Positions 17,447-25,266 of a DNA stretch of 37,703 nucleotides are shown piece by piece (position 1 is the stretch's first letter; each line of letters opens with the position of its first letter). The stretch is taken from the NCBI GenBank assembly GCA_022561215.1, contig JADFRQ010000025.1, forward strand, positions 1 through 37,703, written 5' to 3'. The notes under the pieces are model-generated. The model made no database searches, was not told where the DNA came from, and saw only the letters and a list, made by a program, of their open reading frames with translations. Origin of the DNA: Chloroflexota bacterium. GTDB taxonomy: Bacteria > Chloroflexota > Anaerolineae > Anaerolineales > E44-bin32. The translations under genes and the position numbers were made by a program.

Positions 17447-18970
17447 ATGCAAGCTTTGCTTGAAAAATTAAATATCCGGGAATCGAATTCCGGCGCATCC
17501 TCGGGAATGGATGAGTGGGTCGAAGATTCTTCGGCAAAAGAACTGATCTCCTACAATCCCACTACAAATGAACCGATAGCGGCAATCCAACAGGCCGGTG
17601 TCGAGGCCTATGAAAAGGTCACAGCCAAAGCAGAGCAGAGCTTTTATTCCTGGCGTGAGGTCCCCGCTCCCCAGCGTGGAGACATTGTTCGTGACCTCGG
17701 CAATGCGCTGCGCGAATTAAAAGAACCACTTGCCGATCTTGTATCGCTCGAGATGGGCAAGATACGCAGGGAAAGTGTTGGTGAAGTGCAAGAAATGATC
17801 GATATGTGCGATTTTGCTGTAGGGCTTTCCCGCCAACTCTATGGCAAGACGATGCAATCCGAACGCCCCGGACACCGCATGTACGAACAGTGGCTCCCAT
17901 TAGGCGTGGTTGGCGTGATAACGGCCTTCAATTTCCCCGTCTCCGTGTGGTCCTGGAACGCGGCGATCGCGCTGGTATGCGGGGATCCGGTTCTGTGGAA
18001 ACCTTCTTCTTCAACACCTCTTGTCGCCATTGCGGTGCAACACATTTGCAATCGGGTAATGGCCGATCATGATCGCAGCGGAATTTTTAATCTGGTGATT
18101 GGTTCGGGGCGCGATGTCGGCGAACGAATATTGCATGACTCAAGGATACCGCTTGTGTCCTTCACCGGGTCGACAGCGATCGGGCGTCATGTATCCGAAA
18201 GCGTGGCTCGTCGATTTGGTCGAACGATTCTGGAGCTCGGGGGGAATAATGCGATTGTTGTCGCCGAGGATGCTGATTTAAATCTCGCAGTCAGGGCTAT
18301 CCTTTTTGCGGCGGTTGGCACCGCAGGTCAACGTTGCACCTCTACGCGGCGCATTATTATGCATCGCAGCATTGGGGATGAGCTCGAGCAACGTTTAGTA
18401 AACGCTTATGCTCAGGTTCGGCTTGGTGACCCACTGGATGATAAATCGCTTATGGGGCCTCTGGTTTCTGGCAGCGCCGTGGATGAGATGTTCGTGGCGT
18501 TAGATCAAGCAGTTGCCCAAGGCGGAGACATTATCAGCGGCGGGATGAAGATGCCAGATATCGGCCCAAATTTTGTGCAACCCACAATTATCAAGATGCC
18601 TTCGCAAACGGAAATTGTTAAGCAAGAAACATTCGCTCCTCTTCTGTACCTGATGGAATATGACACGATTGAAGAGGCGATGGAAATACATAATGATGTC
18701 CCCCAGGGCCTTTCCAGCGCGATATTTACCGATAGCATGCGCACCATGGAAACATTTTTGTCATGCCGCGGCTCCGATTGCGGAATTGCAAATGTCAATA
18801 TCGGAACATCGGGAGCAGAAATTGGGGGGGCGTTTGGCGGCGAGAAAGAAACTGGCGGCGGCCGTGAAGCCGGATCCGATGCCTGGAAAACATATATGCG
18901 CCGCCAGACCAACACCATCAACTGGTCGAAAGAACTGCCTCTCGCACAGGGAATTCACTTCGGGGATTAG
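17447..18970 (+). CDS. ALDH7-family aldehyde dehydrogenase (aminoadipate-semialdehyde / piperideine-6-carboxylate type)
   Basis: This NAD(P)-dependent dehydrogenase has 507 residues. ATG 17447 has a perfect GGAGGT Shine-Dalgarno 6 nt upstream, which decides against an upstream ATG at 17375. The catalytic Cys is C297 in GTAGQRCTSTRR and the general base is E263 in LELGGNN. The cofactor region is VSFTGSTAIGRHV. The C-terminal NVNIGTSGAEIGGAFGGEKE followed by TGGGREAGSDAWKTYMRRQ is the antiquitin (ALDH7A1/AmaB) signature. Such enzymes oxidise alpha-aminoadipic semialdehyde in lysine catabolism, and also other semialdehydes. The upstream neighbour is a LysE-type transporter gene, but no other lysine pathway gene is in view, so the physiological substrate is inferred. 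Confidence 0.92.
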   Translation: MQALLEKLNIRESNSGASSGMDEWVEDSSAKELISYNPTTNEPIAAIQQAGVEAYEKVTAKAEQSFYSWREVPAPQRGDIVRDLGNALRELKEPLADLVSLEMGKIRRESVGEVQEMIDMCDFAVGLSRQLYGKTMQSERPGHRMYEQWLPLGVVGVITAFNFPVSVWSWNAAIALVCGDPVLWKPSSSTPLVAIAVQHICNRVMADHDRSGIFNLVIGSGRDVGERILHDSRIPLVSFTGSTAIGRHVSESVARRFGRTILELGGNNAIVVAEDADLNLAVRAILFAAVGTAGQRCTSTRRIIMHRSIGDELEQRLVNAYAQVRLGDPLDDKSLMGPLVSGSAVDEMFVALDQAVAQGGDIISGGMKMPDIGPNFVQPTIIKMPSQTEIVKQETFAPLLYLMEYDTIEEAMEIHNDVPQGLSSAIFTDSMRTMETFLSCRGSDCGIANVNIGTSGAEIGGAFGGEKETGGGREAGSDAWKTYMRRQTNTINWSKELPLAQGIHFGD

Positions 18971-19142
18971 GCTATTTGTTTATCGGGGATCAGATAGAGT
19001 CTTTCAACCCCAATCCGCCAATTGTGCCGGAATATTATGAATTGACCATATCTGACCAATGCTGGGTGCCCCTGCCCATGCGCTAGATCGAAGTCAGGGA
19101 AATAATCTCCCTAACAAGCAGCGATGAGGAATTTTGTTGTGT

Positions 19143-19162
19143 GGGCGGTTCACAAACCGCCC
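19143..19162. repeat. Perfect hairpin GGGCGGTT-CACA-AACCGCCC
   Basis: An 8-bp perfect stem with a 4-nt loop in the gap after the aldehyde dehydrogenase. There is no T-run, so it is either a protein-independent mRNA end stabiliser or an intergenic palindrome. It directly abuts the MITE-like element. Confidence 0.6.
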
Positions 19163-19164
19163 AA

Positions 19165-19354
19165 GGGACTGTCCCAAAAGGCCAATACTTTCGATAGTCG
19201 GATAGAAAACCGAATTCTTCCAATTAGCCTCGGTCCGATTACGCGTGTAAGGGCACCGGCGAGCTGAAGCTCGTTAGCTGAAGCTCGGGCCAGTTACCCA
19301 TTCGTCTGGTTTTTGAGAAGGCACATTACAATATCGCTCTTTTGGCACAGCCCC
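19165..19354. mobile_element. MITE-like element or IS remnant with terminal inverted repeats
   Basis: The left end GGGACTGTCCCAAAAGGCC and the reverse complement of the right end GGGGCTGTGCCAAAAGAGC agree at about 17 of 22 positions, bounding 190 bp without coding capacity. Ends of the form GGGACTGTCCCAAAA are seen on several IS families, from general knowledge. Inside lies a duplicated palindrome (GAGCTGAAGCTC, then AGCTGAAGCTCG, 19261-19289). No target duplication is obvious. The 18971-19494 gap otherwise shows nothing. Confidence 0.4.
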
Positions 19355-19494
19355 CATCCTCTATGAGAGATTTTCTACCATTAACAATCGATTGTGAAGA
19401 CATGGAAATCCTTGTGCAGCCTAGAATACCTTTAAGGACGCCTAAGGATCTTAAATGATTGGATGGCAACTTTGAGCTCGCGCTGAACGTGCGT

Positions 19495-20031
19495 TCAAGC
19501 CGTAGGATCTACTGTGGGCGTGAGCGGCGGATCCGTGGGTAACGGCGATAAAGTGGGCGTAGGTGGAGGATCGAAAAAAGGCACAAGCGCGGGGTTGCCA
19601 TAAAAAGTCACCGCGCCTCCCCAGACCCATCCATTTAATCCTTCTCCGACTCGGCGGATAAACCACCAACTCCCCAGATTGGGATGATCATAACGCCCGA
19701 TAACTTCGGCGAGCTGCTCCTGGAAAAAAATATCAATAATGGGGTAATTTTCGTCGGGCCCCGAGCGAACATTAGCATTGTAGAGCGCCTCAACCATAGG
19801 ATTTTCTGGCGTTGCAGTCACATCCGGTGTTGGCGTAGCTACAGTGGGTTCTGGCGTTGCCGTTTGGGCGGGTATCACTGCTGTTGCAGTTGATGATTGT
19901 CGCGTTTGTTCTGCGATTGCTTCGGCGGTACGCAAGACGTCCTCACTTGTCCGGGCGGGCGTCTCCTGAATATTTGAGCATGCATTGAGTGCGATCAGCA
20001 GTGTGATACTGAGGGAAACGTACAAACGCAT
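19495..20031 (-). CDS. Lipoprotein with SH3-like domain
   Basis: The protein has 178 residues from ATG 20031, which has AAGGAGG 10 nt upstream; an upstream in-frame start at 20124 lacks this. Residues 1-18 form a lipoprotein signal ending LNAC, so C18 should be lipidated. A helical stretch is followed by a Thr/Pro-rich linker (about 48-78). Residues about 80-145 (ALYNANVRSGPDENYPIIDI to GWVWGGAVTFYG) match a bacterial SH3-like domain, with NVRSGP as its signature start. A second Pro/Thr-rich tail ends the protein. SH3-like domains often bind peptidoglycan or peptides. The role is unknown; the architecture is common in Anaerolineae-type genomes. Confidence 0.8.
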   Translation of the reverse strand: MRLYVSLSITLLIALNACSNIQETPARTSEDVLRTAEAIAEQTRQSSTATAVIPAQTATPEPTVATPTPDVTATPENPMVEALYNANVRSGPDENYPIIDIFFQEQLAEVIGRYDHPNLGSWWFIRRVGEGLNGWVWGGAVTFYGNPALVPFFDPPPTPTLSPLPTDPPLTPTVDPTA

Positions 20032-20333
20032 ACTTGTGCGCCCTCCTTCGAACCTAACCTCTTTTGTATTGCCCGCGGATGGGAAATTCGCAAATGAGTA
20101 TACCTTATCCAACACGTAAAGCACACAACTATAACGATCGCATAATGATCAACTCTGTAGGCGCTGAACACCACATCCTGTCGCCAAGCCCATGTTGCTT
20201 TTTCGAAATCTCCCGCAGGTGATCCGAGCTTCTTACCTATCAAGCCGAGACAAACAACGAACACCTTACAATATGCTTACAATGCACTCGCCAAGTACTC
20301 TTTCGAAGGCCTGTTTGTTGTAAGATACAGGAT
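20032..20333. other. Divergent intergenic region
   Basis: About 300 bp between two divergent genes. It holds the AAGGAGG Shine-Dalgarno of the lipoprotein (minus strand) and a TAAGAT -10-like box at 20321-20326 for the plus-strand gene. The box ends exactly 7 nt before its ATG, the same spacing as in the UbiA operon. No ORF or hairpin stands out. Confidence 0.4.
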
Positions 20334-21362
20334 ATGGAGCCGACGTCCAACAAAGTCCTAACGGCGGCCGTGGCGCGACGTGATGTTGAAACCAGGCAGG
20401 ATCGGTTAATGGGGGAAACTGGAACTGACGGTCAACATTCCACCAAATCGCAAATTCCTCAGACCAGCAGATCCCGAACTTTTACTGCCAGCCCTGAACT
20501 TGAAGCCGCCTATAAACTTACCGAACGTGCACTGCAGAGGCTGCTTTCCTCCGCGATAGCCTTCTGTGACGGTGCGATTAGCGCAGGTCAGTTGAAGGCT
20601 GTGCGCGAGCTGCTTCGTGAACAGGAGATCCGCCTGGCCCAACTCGAAGGTAAATACACCCCGCCATTTGCTGACATGGCGCCGCAGGATGTAGCGGGTC
20701 GGGATCCAGAAATTTTCAACGCGCCACCGCTTTCAGAAGCATCTTCCGTAATTCCAATTGCAAAGCTGCCCGAATCGGATGAAATAGGTGAAATACTGAA
20801 ATCGCTTGAACGGAAAATCATTCGTCTCGAAGATGATTTCAAAGAAGGGCGCGTGAATTCGGCTCAGTACGGCGCAATCAAACGTCACTACACGGAACAG
20901 CGTGAGGTAGCGATTCGTCTGCAGCAGACAAATCCAGATAGCGACCGTTGGAAAGTAGTGCTCGAAGAAGGAAAGACAACATTCCTTTTGCAGCTAAATG
21001 AGGCAGCCGTGCGCTGTGTGGCTTTTTATGATGCAAAATCTGGAAAGCTAATCTTCACCCAGGGCGAGATTCCTGATGAGGCGGACGACGCCATCAGCTT
21101 GCTCGGAAACTTCGGTGCATCGAAATTTAATCCCACTTCCGGACGGATGCTGGCAACTCATGCTGATGACGGTACAGCATTGGTATTAATCCCCGGTCGT
21201 TACACGTCAGCACTTATTTCATTTTCCCAAGATCCACCGGGATGGCAAGTTCGCGCGCTTCGCGAAGTCCATAGGAATTTCGAGGCTGCAAATAAAACTG
21301 CCCTCGAGCGCGGCGAACGAAGAGCCCTGGTGTTCCCCAATCTGAAGCGCTTCGTTCGTTAA
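20334..21362 (+). CDS. Hypothetical protein with SHOCT-like helical segments and an LC7-like C-terminal region
   Basis: This soluble protein has 342 residues and no signal peptide or membrane helix. Residues 1-55 are polar and probably disordered. Two helical stretches have similar spacing: ERALQRLLSSAIAFCDGAIS (about 67-86) and LERKIIRLEDDFKEGRVNSA (about 163-182). Each couples a helix to a short Gly turn and a second helix, reminiscent of SHOCT-like oligomerisation segments. Residues about 205-330 look alpha/beta, with FYDAKSGKLIFTQGEIPDEA and TALVLIPGRYTSALISFS, comparable in layout to Roadblock/LC7 domains; this is only a resemblance. ATG 20334 has no strong Shine-Dalgarno. Function unknown. 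Confidence 0.7.
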   Translation: MEPTSNKVLTAAVARRDVETRQDRLMGETGTDGQHSTKSQIPQTSRSRTFTASPELEAAYKLTERALQRLLSSAIAFCDGAISAGQLKAVRELLREQEIRLAQLEGKYTPPFADMAPQDVAGRDPEIFNAPPLSEASSVIPIAKLPESDEIGEILKSLERKIIRLEDDFKEGRVNSAQYGAIKRHYTEQREVAIRLQQTNPDSDRWKVVLEEGKTTFLLQLNEAAVRCVAFYDAKSGKLIFTQGEIPDEADDAISLLGNFGASKFNPTSGRMLATHADDGTALVLIPGRYTSALISFSQDPPGWQVRALREVHRNFEAANKTALERGERRALVFPNLKRFVR

Positions 21363-21414
21363 TTCCACTCGAATTTTCAAGTAGAATTCCATACTATCCG
21401 AACCACAGGCAATT

Positions 21415-22071
21415 ATGCTAAGCACATCCTTGTTGGGTGTATATGTGTTTGCATTCGTTGTTTCCATCGGTGCGGTGATCTCGCCCGGACCGGTTTCTGC
21501 AGCAATTATTTCTGAATCCCCCAGACAGGGATGGCGAGTTGGCCCCCTAATCGCCAGTGGGCATGTTTTCCTGGAACTCCTCTTCATTATCCTGATCACA
21601 TCCAGTCTCTCAACATACTTGGCGAGCAATGCAATTCAAATTGCGATCGCGTTAGGCGGGAGTTTACTGCTCTTTTTTATGGGAGGCAGCTACATCTGGT
21701 CATCGTGGAAGGGCAGCATTCGACTTCCTAGCCAAAGCCAGGGTCGTACAGGAAATAAAATCGGAAATTTGATCGGCGCCGGTATATTGACAACGATATC
21801 CAATCCTTTCTGGTATGCATGGTGGGCGACGATCGTTCCCGGATACCTCAATGAAGTGAGGATTCTGGGGATTGCCTCCGTAGCTGCTTTCTATCTTGGA
21901 CATATCAGCGCGGATTTTCTCTGGGATACCTTGCTCTCAACGGCGATGGCGCTTGGAAAAAGATGGATCTCCCGCAAAGCATACGTCCTTCTCCTATTAA
22001 GCACCGGGAGCTTTATGATTTACCTGGGTGTTGTGTTTATGATGGAAGGAGTGCAGAAAATTGGGGGCTAA
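21415..22071 (+). CDS. LysE-family translocator
   Basis: The protein has 218 residues and six hydrophobic segments. FVVSIGAVISPGPVSAAIIS (about 14-33) carries the family SPGP motif. The block RQGWRVGPLIASGHVFLELL matches the conserved G..aG...G region, and ILTTISNPFWYAWWATIV is the helix with the conserved N-P pair. This is closer to classical LysE/RhtB than the paralogue at 16682. The predicted role is export of an amino acid or similar solute. It starts at ATG 21415, 52 bp after the unknown gene and on the same strand, so the two may be co-transcribed. Confidence 0.85.
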   Translation: MLSTSLLGVYVFAFVVSIGAVISPGPVSAAIISESPRQGWRVGPLIASGHVFLELLFIILITSSLSTYLASNAIQIAIALGGSLLLFFMGGSYIWSSWKGSIRLPSQSQGRTGNKIGNLIGAGILTTISNPFWYAWWATIVPGYLNEVRILGIASVAAFYLGHISADFLWDTLLSTAMALGKRWISRKAYVLLLLSTGSFMIYLGVVFMMEGVQKIGG

Positions 22072-22413
22072 GCTTGGCACTGAAGGTAGTTCAGCTGCGG
22101 CCCAAATGTGGATCTCTGAGCCACGTCCTTATTGATTGAGTACGGACTCAAAAGCATGACTGTGCCGGGGGCGCAACAGCACGCCGAAGGCCGGCCAAAC
22201 AACCGCCACGCAGCTCGTCCGTGCCTTCAGACGCATTCCCCCCCCCTTCATCCGATTGCAATCGCCAGGGCGGGGTCGCCCGCCAGTCCTGGGTGAAACG
22301 CGGCGCTTCAAACTAGCCGATGGTTGACCAACCGACCCCTACGACAGCATACCTATTTACCAAACTCGCGGAACATAGGAGGAGAGAACGGCCAATAGAT
22401 TCAACCACGCCTC
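22072..22413. other. GC-rich intergenic region without recognised content
   Basis: About 340 bp between convergent genes, more GC-rich than its surroundings. It includes a C9 run near 22248. TAGGAGG (22376-22382) and CCTCCTA (near 22410) form an inverted pair around a long loop near the ppdK stop, but no T-run follows. The only frames are short and unconvincing. A convergent position suggests terminators, but none is clear. Confidence 0.35.
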
Positions 22414-25110
22414 CTAAGCCTCACTCTCAAGCGCGGCATGCGCAGCTGCGAGGCGGGCGACGGGCACCCGGAAAGGTGAGCAGCTAACGTAATTCAAACC
22501 GTACTCATGGCATAATTTTATCGATTTCGGATCGCCGCCATGTTCACCGCAAATGCCGACCTCCATGCCCGGGCGAGTTTTTCTTCCCTCATTGGTTGCC
22601 ATTTGCATTAATCTCCCCACGCCGTCCGGATCGATCGTTTCAAATGGATTTTCAGGCAAAATTCCTTGCTCTATGTATTCCACCAAAAAACTTGCCTCGG
22701 CGTCATCTCTGCTGATCCCAAATGTCGTCTGCGTGAGATCGTTCGTCCCAAATGAGAAAAATTCTGCATATTCCGCGATTTCAGACGCGGTGAGCGCCGC
22801 CCTGGGTATTTCGATCATGGTGCCAAATTTATAGTCGATTTCCATATCTTGTTCAGCCATAACTTCTTTGGCAACCGCCTCCAAAGTAGCCTGCTGCACT
22901 TTAAGTTCATTCACATGGCTGGTTAAAGGGATCATAATCTCCGGGTGTACATCGACGCCGTCTTTCGCCACAATAGAAGCTGCTTCGAGTATGGCGCGCA
23001 CTTGCATTTTCGTCACCCCAGGCATATGAATCCCCAGCCGCACCCCGCGTAATCCAAGCATTGGATTTGTTTCGCGCATTCCTTCCACCGCAGCGAGCAT
23101 CTTTTCCGCCTTCGCCAATTTATCCGCATCATCTCCTCGAATTCGAAGTTCGGTAACTTCCACCAAGAGGCTGTCGTGGCTGGGCAGAAATTCATGCAGC
23201 GGAGGATCAATTAAGCGGATAATCACCGGAAGGCCGTCCATTGCCCGAAAAATGCCTTCAAAATCGGAGCGTTGAAATGGCAGCAGTTTATCAAGTGCGG
23301 ATCTCTCTTCTTCTTCCGTTTGGGAAAGAATCATTTTCTGGACATAGGGCAATCGCTCCGCTTCAAAAAACATGTGCTCGGTTCGACAGAGGCCAATTCC
23401 TTCTGCCCCATAATCGCGCGCGCGCTGGGCATCTTGGGGATAATCTGCATTCGCCCAGACACCCAGTTTTCGAAATTCATCAGCCCAACCGAGAATTCTT
23501 AGGAGATAGGGATCACTAAAATCCGGGATGACCGTATCGAGTTTATCGACAAAAACCTCACCTTCCGTGCCATCAATGGAAATCCAATCGCCTTCGTTGA
23601 TCACCCTGCCATCGACCGATATCGTCCGGTTTTCCATATCGATAATTAGTTCGCTGCAGCCTACCACTGCAGGTTTTCCAAACTGACGTGCTACCAAGGC
23701 GGCGTGGCTGGTCCTTCCGCCCTTGCTGGTTAATATTCCTTCCGCCGCCAGCATCCCATGCACATCATCCGGCTTGGTTTCCGGTCGAACCATGATCACC
23801 TTGCGGTCCTCTTCTTTGCTCCATTTCTCTGCAAGATCAGCATCCAGCGCCACCTGCCCCACCGCGGCGCCAGGTGAAACATTCAGGCCTATCGCAATGC
23901 GTCTGCCATTATTAATCGCTGCTTTTTTCGCAATCACATCAAACTGGGGGTGCAAGAAAAAATCGACTTGATCGGGTGATATGCGCAGGACCGCCTCTTT
24001 CTTATCGATGAGTTTCTCATCTACCAAATCCGCGGCGATGCGCACTGCAGCTTGGGCTGTACGTTTGCTATCCCTGGTTTGCAGCAACCACAATTTTCCG
24101 CGTTCGATCGTGAATTCCACATCTTGAACTTCACGGTAGTGCTTTTCGAGGCGGCGCAAGATACCTGCGAACTCGGCATATTCTTTTGGCAAATCGGCCT
24201 TCAATTCTGCAATTGGCTTGGTATCACGAATTCCGGCTACGACATCTTCGCCTTGTGCATTTAGCAGATAATCGCCCTCAATTTCATTTTCACCGGTGGA
24301 TATATTGCGGGAGGTCGCGACGCCGGTAGCAGAATCATTCCCCATGTTTCCGAATACCATGGTCTGGATACTGGCTCCGGTCCCCAAACTGTGCTCAATT
24401 CCCGCCGCATTGCGGTAATCTATCGCCCGCTTGCCATTCCACGACTTAAATACAGCTTCTGTGGCCAATCGCAGTTGATCCAAAGGATCCGTTGGGAAAT
24501 CATTCCCCGTATGGCTCTTATAAATCTTTTTAAACTCAAGCGTGATAGTTTTCCAATCCTCTGCATTGAGGTCAGCATCCCGCGCTGCGCCGCTTTTTTC
24601 GCGCTGCACCTCAATGACATCCTCAAATGGACCATCAGGGAGATCCATCACAACCACGCCAAACATCTGCACCAAACGACGGTAGGCATCGTAGACGAAA
24701 CGCTCATCGCCGGTGAGTGCGATCATCCCACCAGCGGTCTCGTCATTAAGGCCGATATTAAGCACTGTGTCCATCATCCCTGGCATGGAAAACTTTGCAC
24801 CCGAACGGCAGGAAACCAATAGTGGGTTCTTTGAATCTCCAAAAGATTTCCCCGTTTCACTTTCAACCGCCCGAAGTGCTTCTAGTTCTTGTTCCCACAA
24901 GCCATCGGGGAATGTATTATCAGCGCCAAGATAAGCATTGCAGGCCTCCGTGGTCACTGTAAATCCAGGAGGAACAGAAACTTCAAGGCGCGTCATTTCA
25001 CCCAAATTTGCTCCTTTTCCACCTAAAAGCGCACGCGCTCCCTCCCAGGAACCCGCTGCCTTTTCAGCTTCATTTACTTCGCCGAACAAATAGACCCATT
25101 TTGAGGACAT
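22414..25110 (-). CDS. ppdK: Pyruvate, phosphate dikinase
   Basis: The protein has 898 residues, full length for the family. It interconverts pyruvate + ATP + Pi with PEP + AMP + PPi. The N-terminal ATP-grasp part has ALLGGKGANLGEMTRLEVSV, GFTVTTEACNAYL and SCRSGAKFSMPGMMDTVLNI. The phospho-His domain is GGRTSHAALVARQFGKPAVV with catalytic H469. The PEP/pyruvate TIM barrel contains GIGLCRTEHMF, SFGTNDLTQTTFGISRDDAE and GICGEHGGD with the catalytic Cys C854. ATG 25110 has a GGAG 7-8 nt upstream. In anaerobes it serves glycolysis with PPi or gluconeogenesis. It stands alone between a secreted-protein gene and a convergent exporter gene. Confidence 0.97.
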   Translation of the reverse strand: MSSKWVYLFGEVNEAEKAAGSWEGARALLGGKGANLGEMTRLEVSVPPGFTVTTEACNAYLGADNTFPDGLWEQELEALRAVESETGKSFGDSKNPLLVSCRSGAKFSMPGMMDTVLNIGLNDETAGGMIALTGDERFVYDAYRRLVQMFGVVVMDLPDGPFEDVIEVQREKSGAARDADLNAEDWKTITLEFKKIYKSHTGNDFPTDPLDQLRLATEAVFKSWNGKRAIDYRNAAGIEHSLGTGASIQTMVFGNMGNDSATGVATSRNISTGENEIEGDYLLNAQGEDVVAGIRDTKPIAELKADLPKEYAEFAGILRRLEKHYREVQDVEFTIERGKLWLLQTRDSKRTAQAAVRIAADLVDEKLIDKKEAVLRISPDQVDFFLHPQFDVIAKKAAINNGRRIAIGLNVSPGAAVGQVALDADLAEKWSKEEDRKVIMVRPETKPDDVHGMLAAEGILTSKGGRTSHAALVARQFGKPAVVGCSELIIDMENRTISVDGRVINEGDWISIDGTEGEVFVDKLDTVIPDFSDPYLLRILGWADEFRKLGVWANADYPQDAQRARDYGAEGIGLCRTEHMFFEAERLPYVQKMILSQTEEEERSALDKLLPFQRSDFEGIFRAMDGLPVIIRLIDPPLHEFLPSHDSLLVEVTELRIRGDDADKLAKAEKMLAAVEGMRETNPMLGLRGVRLGIHMPGVTKMQVRAILEAASIVAKDGVDVHPEIMIPLTSHVNELKVQQATLEAVAKEVMAEQDMEIDYKFGTMIEIPRAALTASEIAEYAEFFSFGTNDLTQTTFGISRDDAEASFLVEYIEQGILPENPFETIDPDGVGRLMQMATNEGRKTRPGMEVGICGEHGGDPKSIKLCHEYGLNYVSCSPFRVPVARLAAAHAALESEA

Positions 25111-25118
25111 CCGTAACT

Positions 25119-25148
25119 CCTATACTCTATTAATGCAGTACGATGCAA
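25119..25148 (-). promoter_or_regulatory. Weak candidate promoter of ppdK
   Basis: TTGCAT (25143-25148, minus strand), 18-nt spacer, TATAGG (25119-25124). The -10 box overlaps the GGAG Shine-Dalgarno, so only one of the two can be used as drawn. Low confidence. Confidence 0.25.
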
Positions 25149-25266
25149 GCGCCGCGACCGCAACCTTTGCGGACACGGCGCGTTAACACTGAATCTTACA
25201 ATAAAAAGCTTGCAATGTGAGGGGATCACGCAATATTAATTAAACAAGATGGCGTTAATATCGTAC

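Noticed and set aside
19143..19162. Intrinsic terminator for the aldehyde dehydrogenase gene
   Set aside because: The stem is good, but no T-run follows on either strand and it lies about 170 bp after the stop codon.
22129..22311. 60-codon minus-strand frame in the GC-rich gap
   Set aside because: Arg/Pro-rich composition of a random GC-rich frame and no Shine-Dalgarno.
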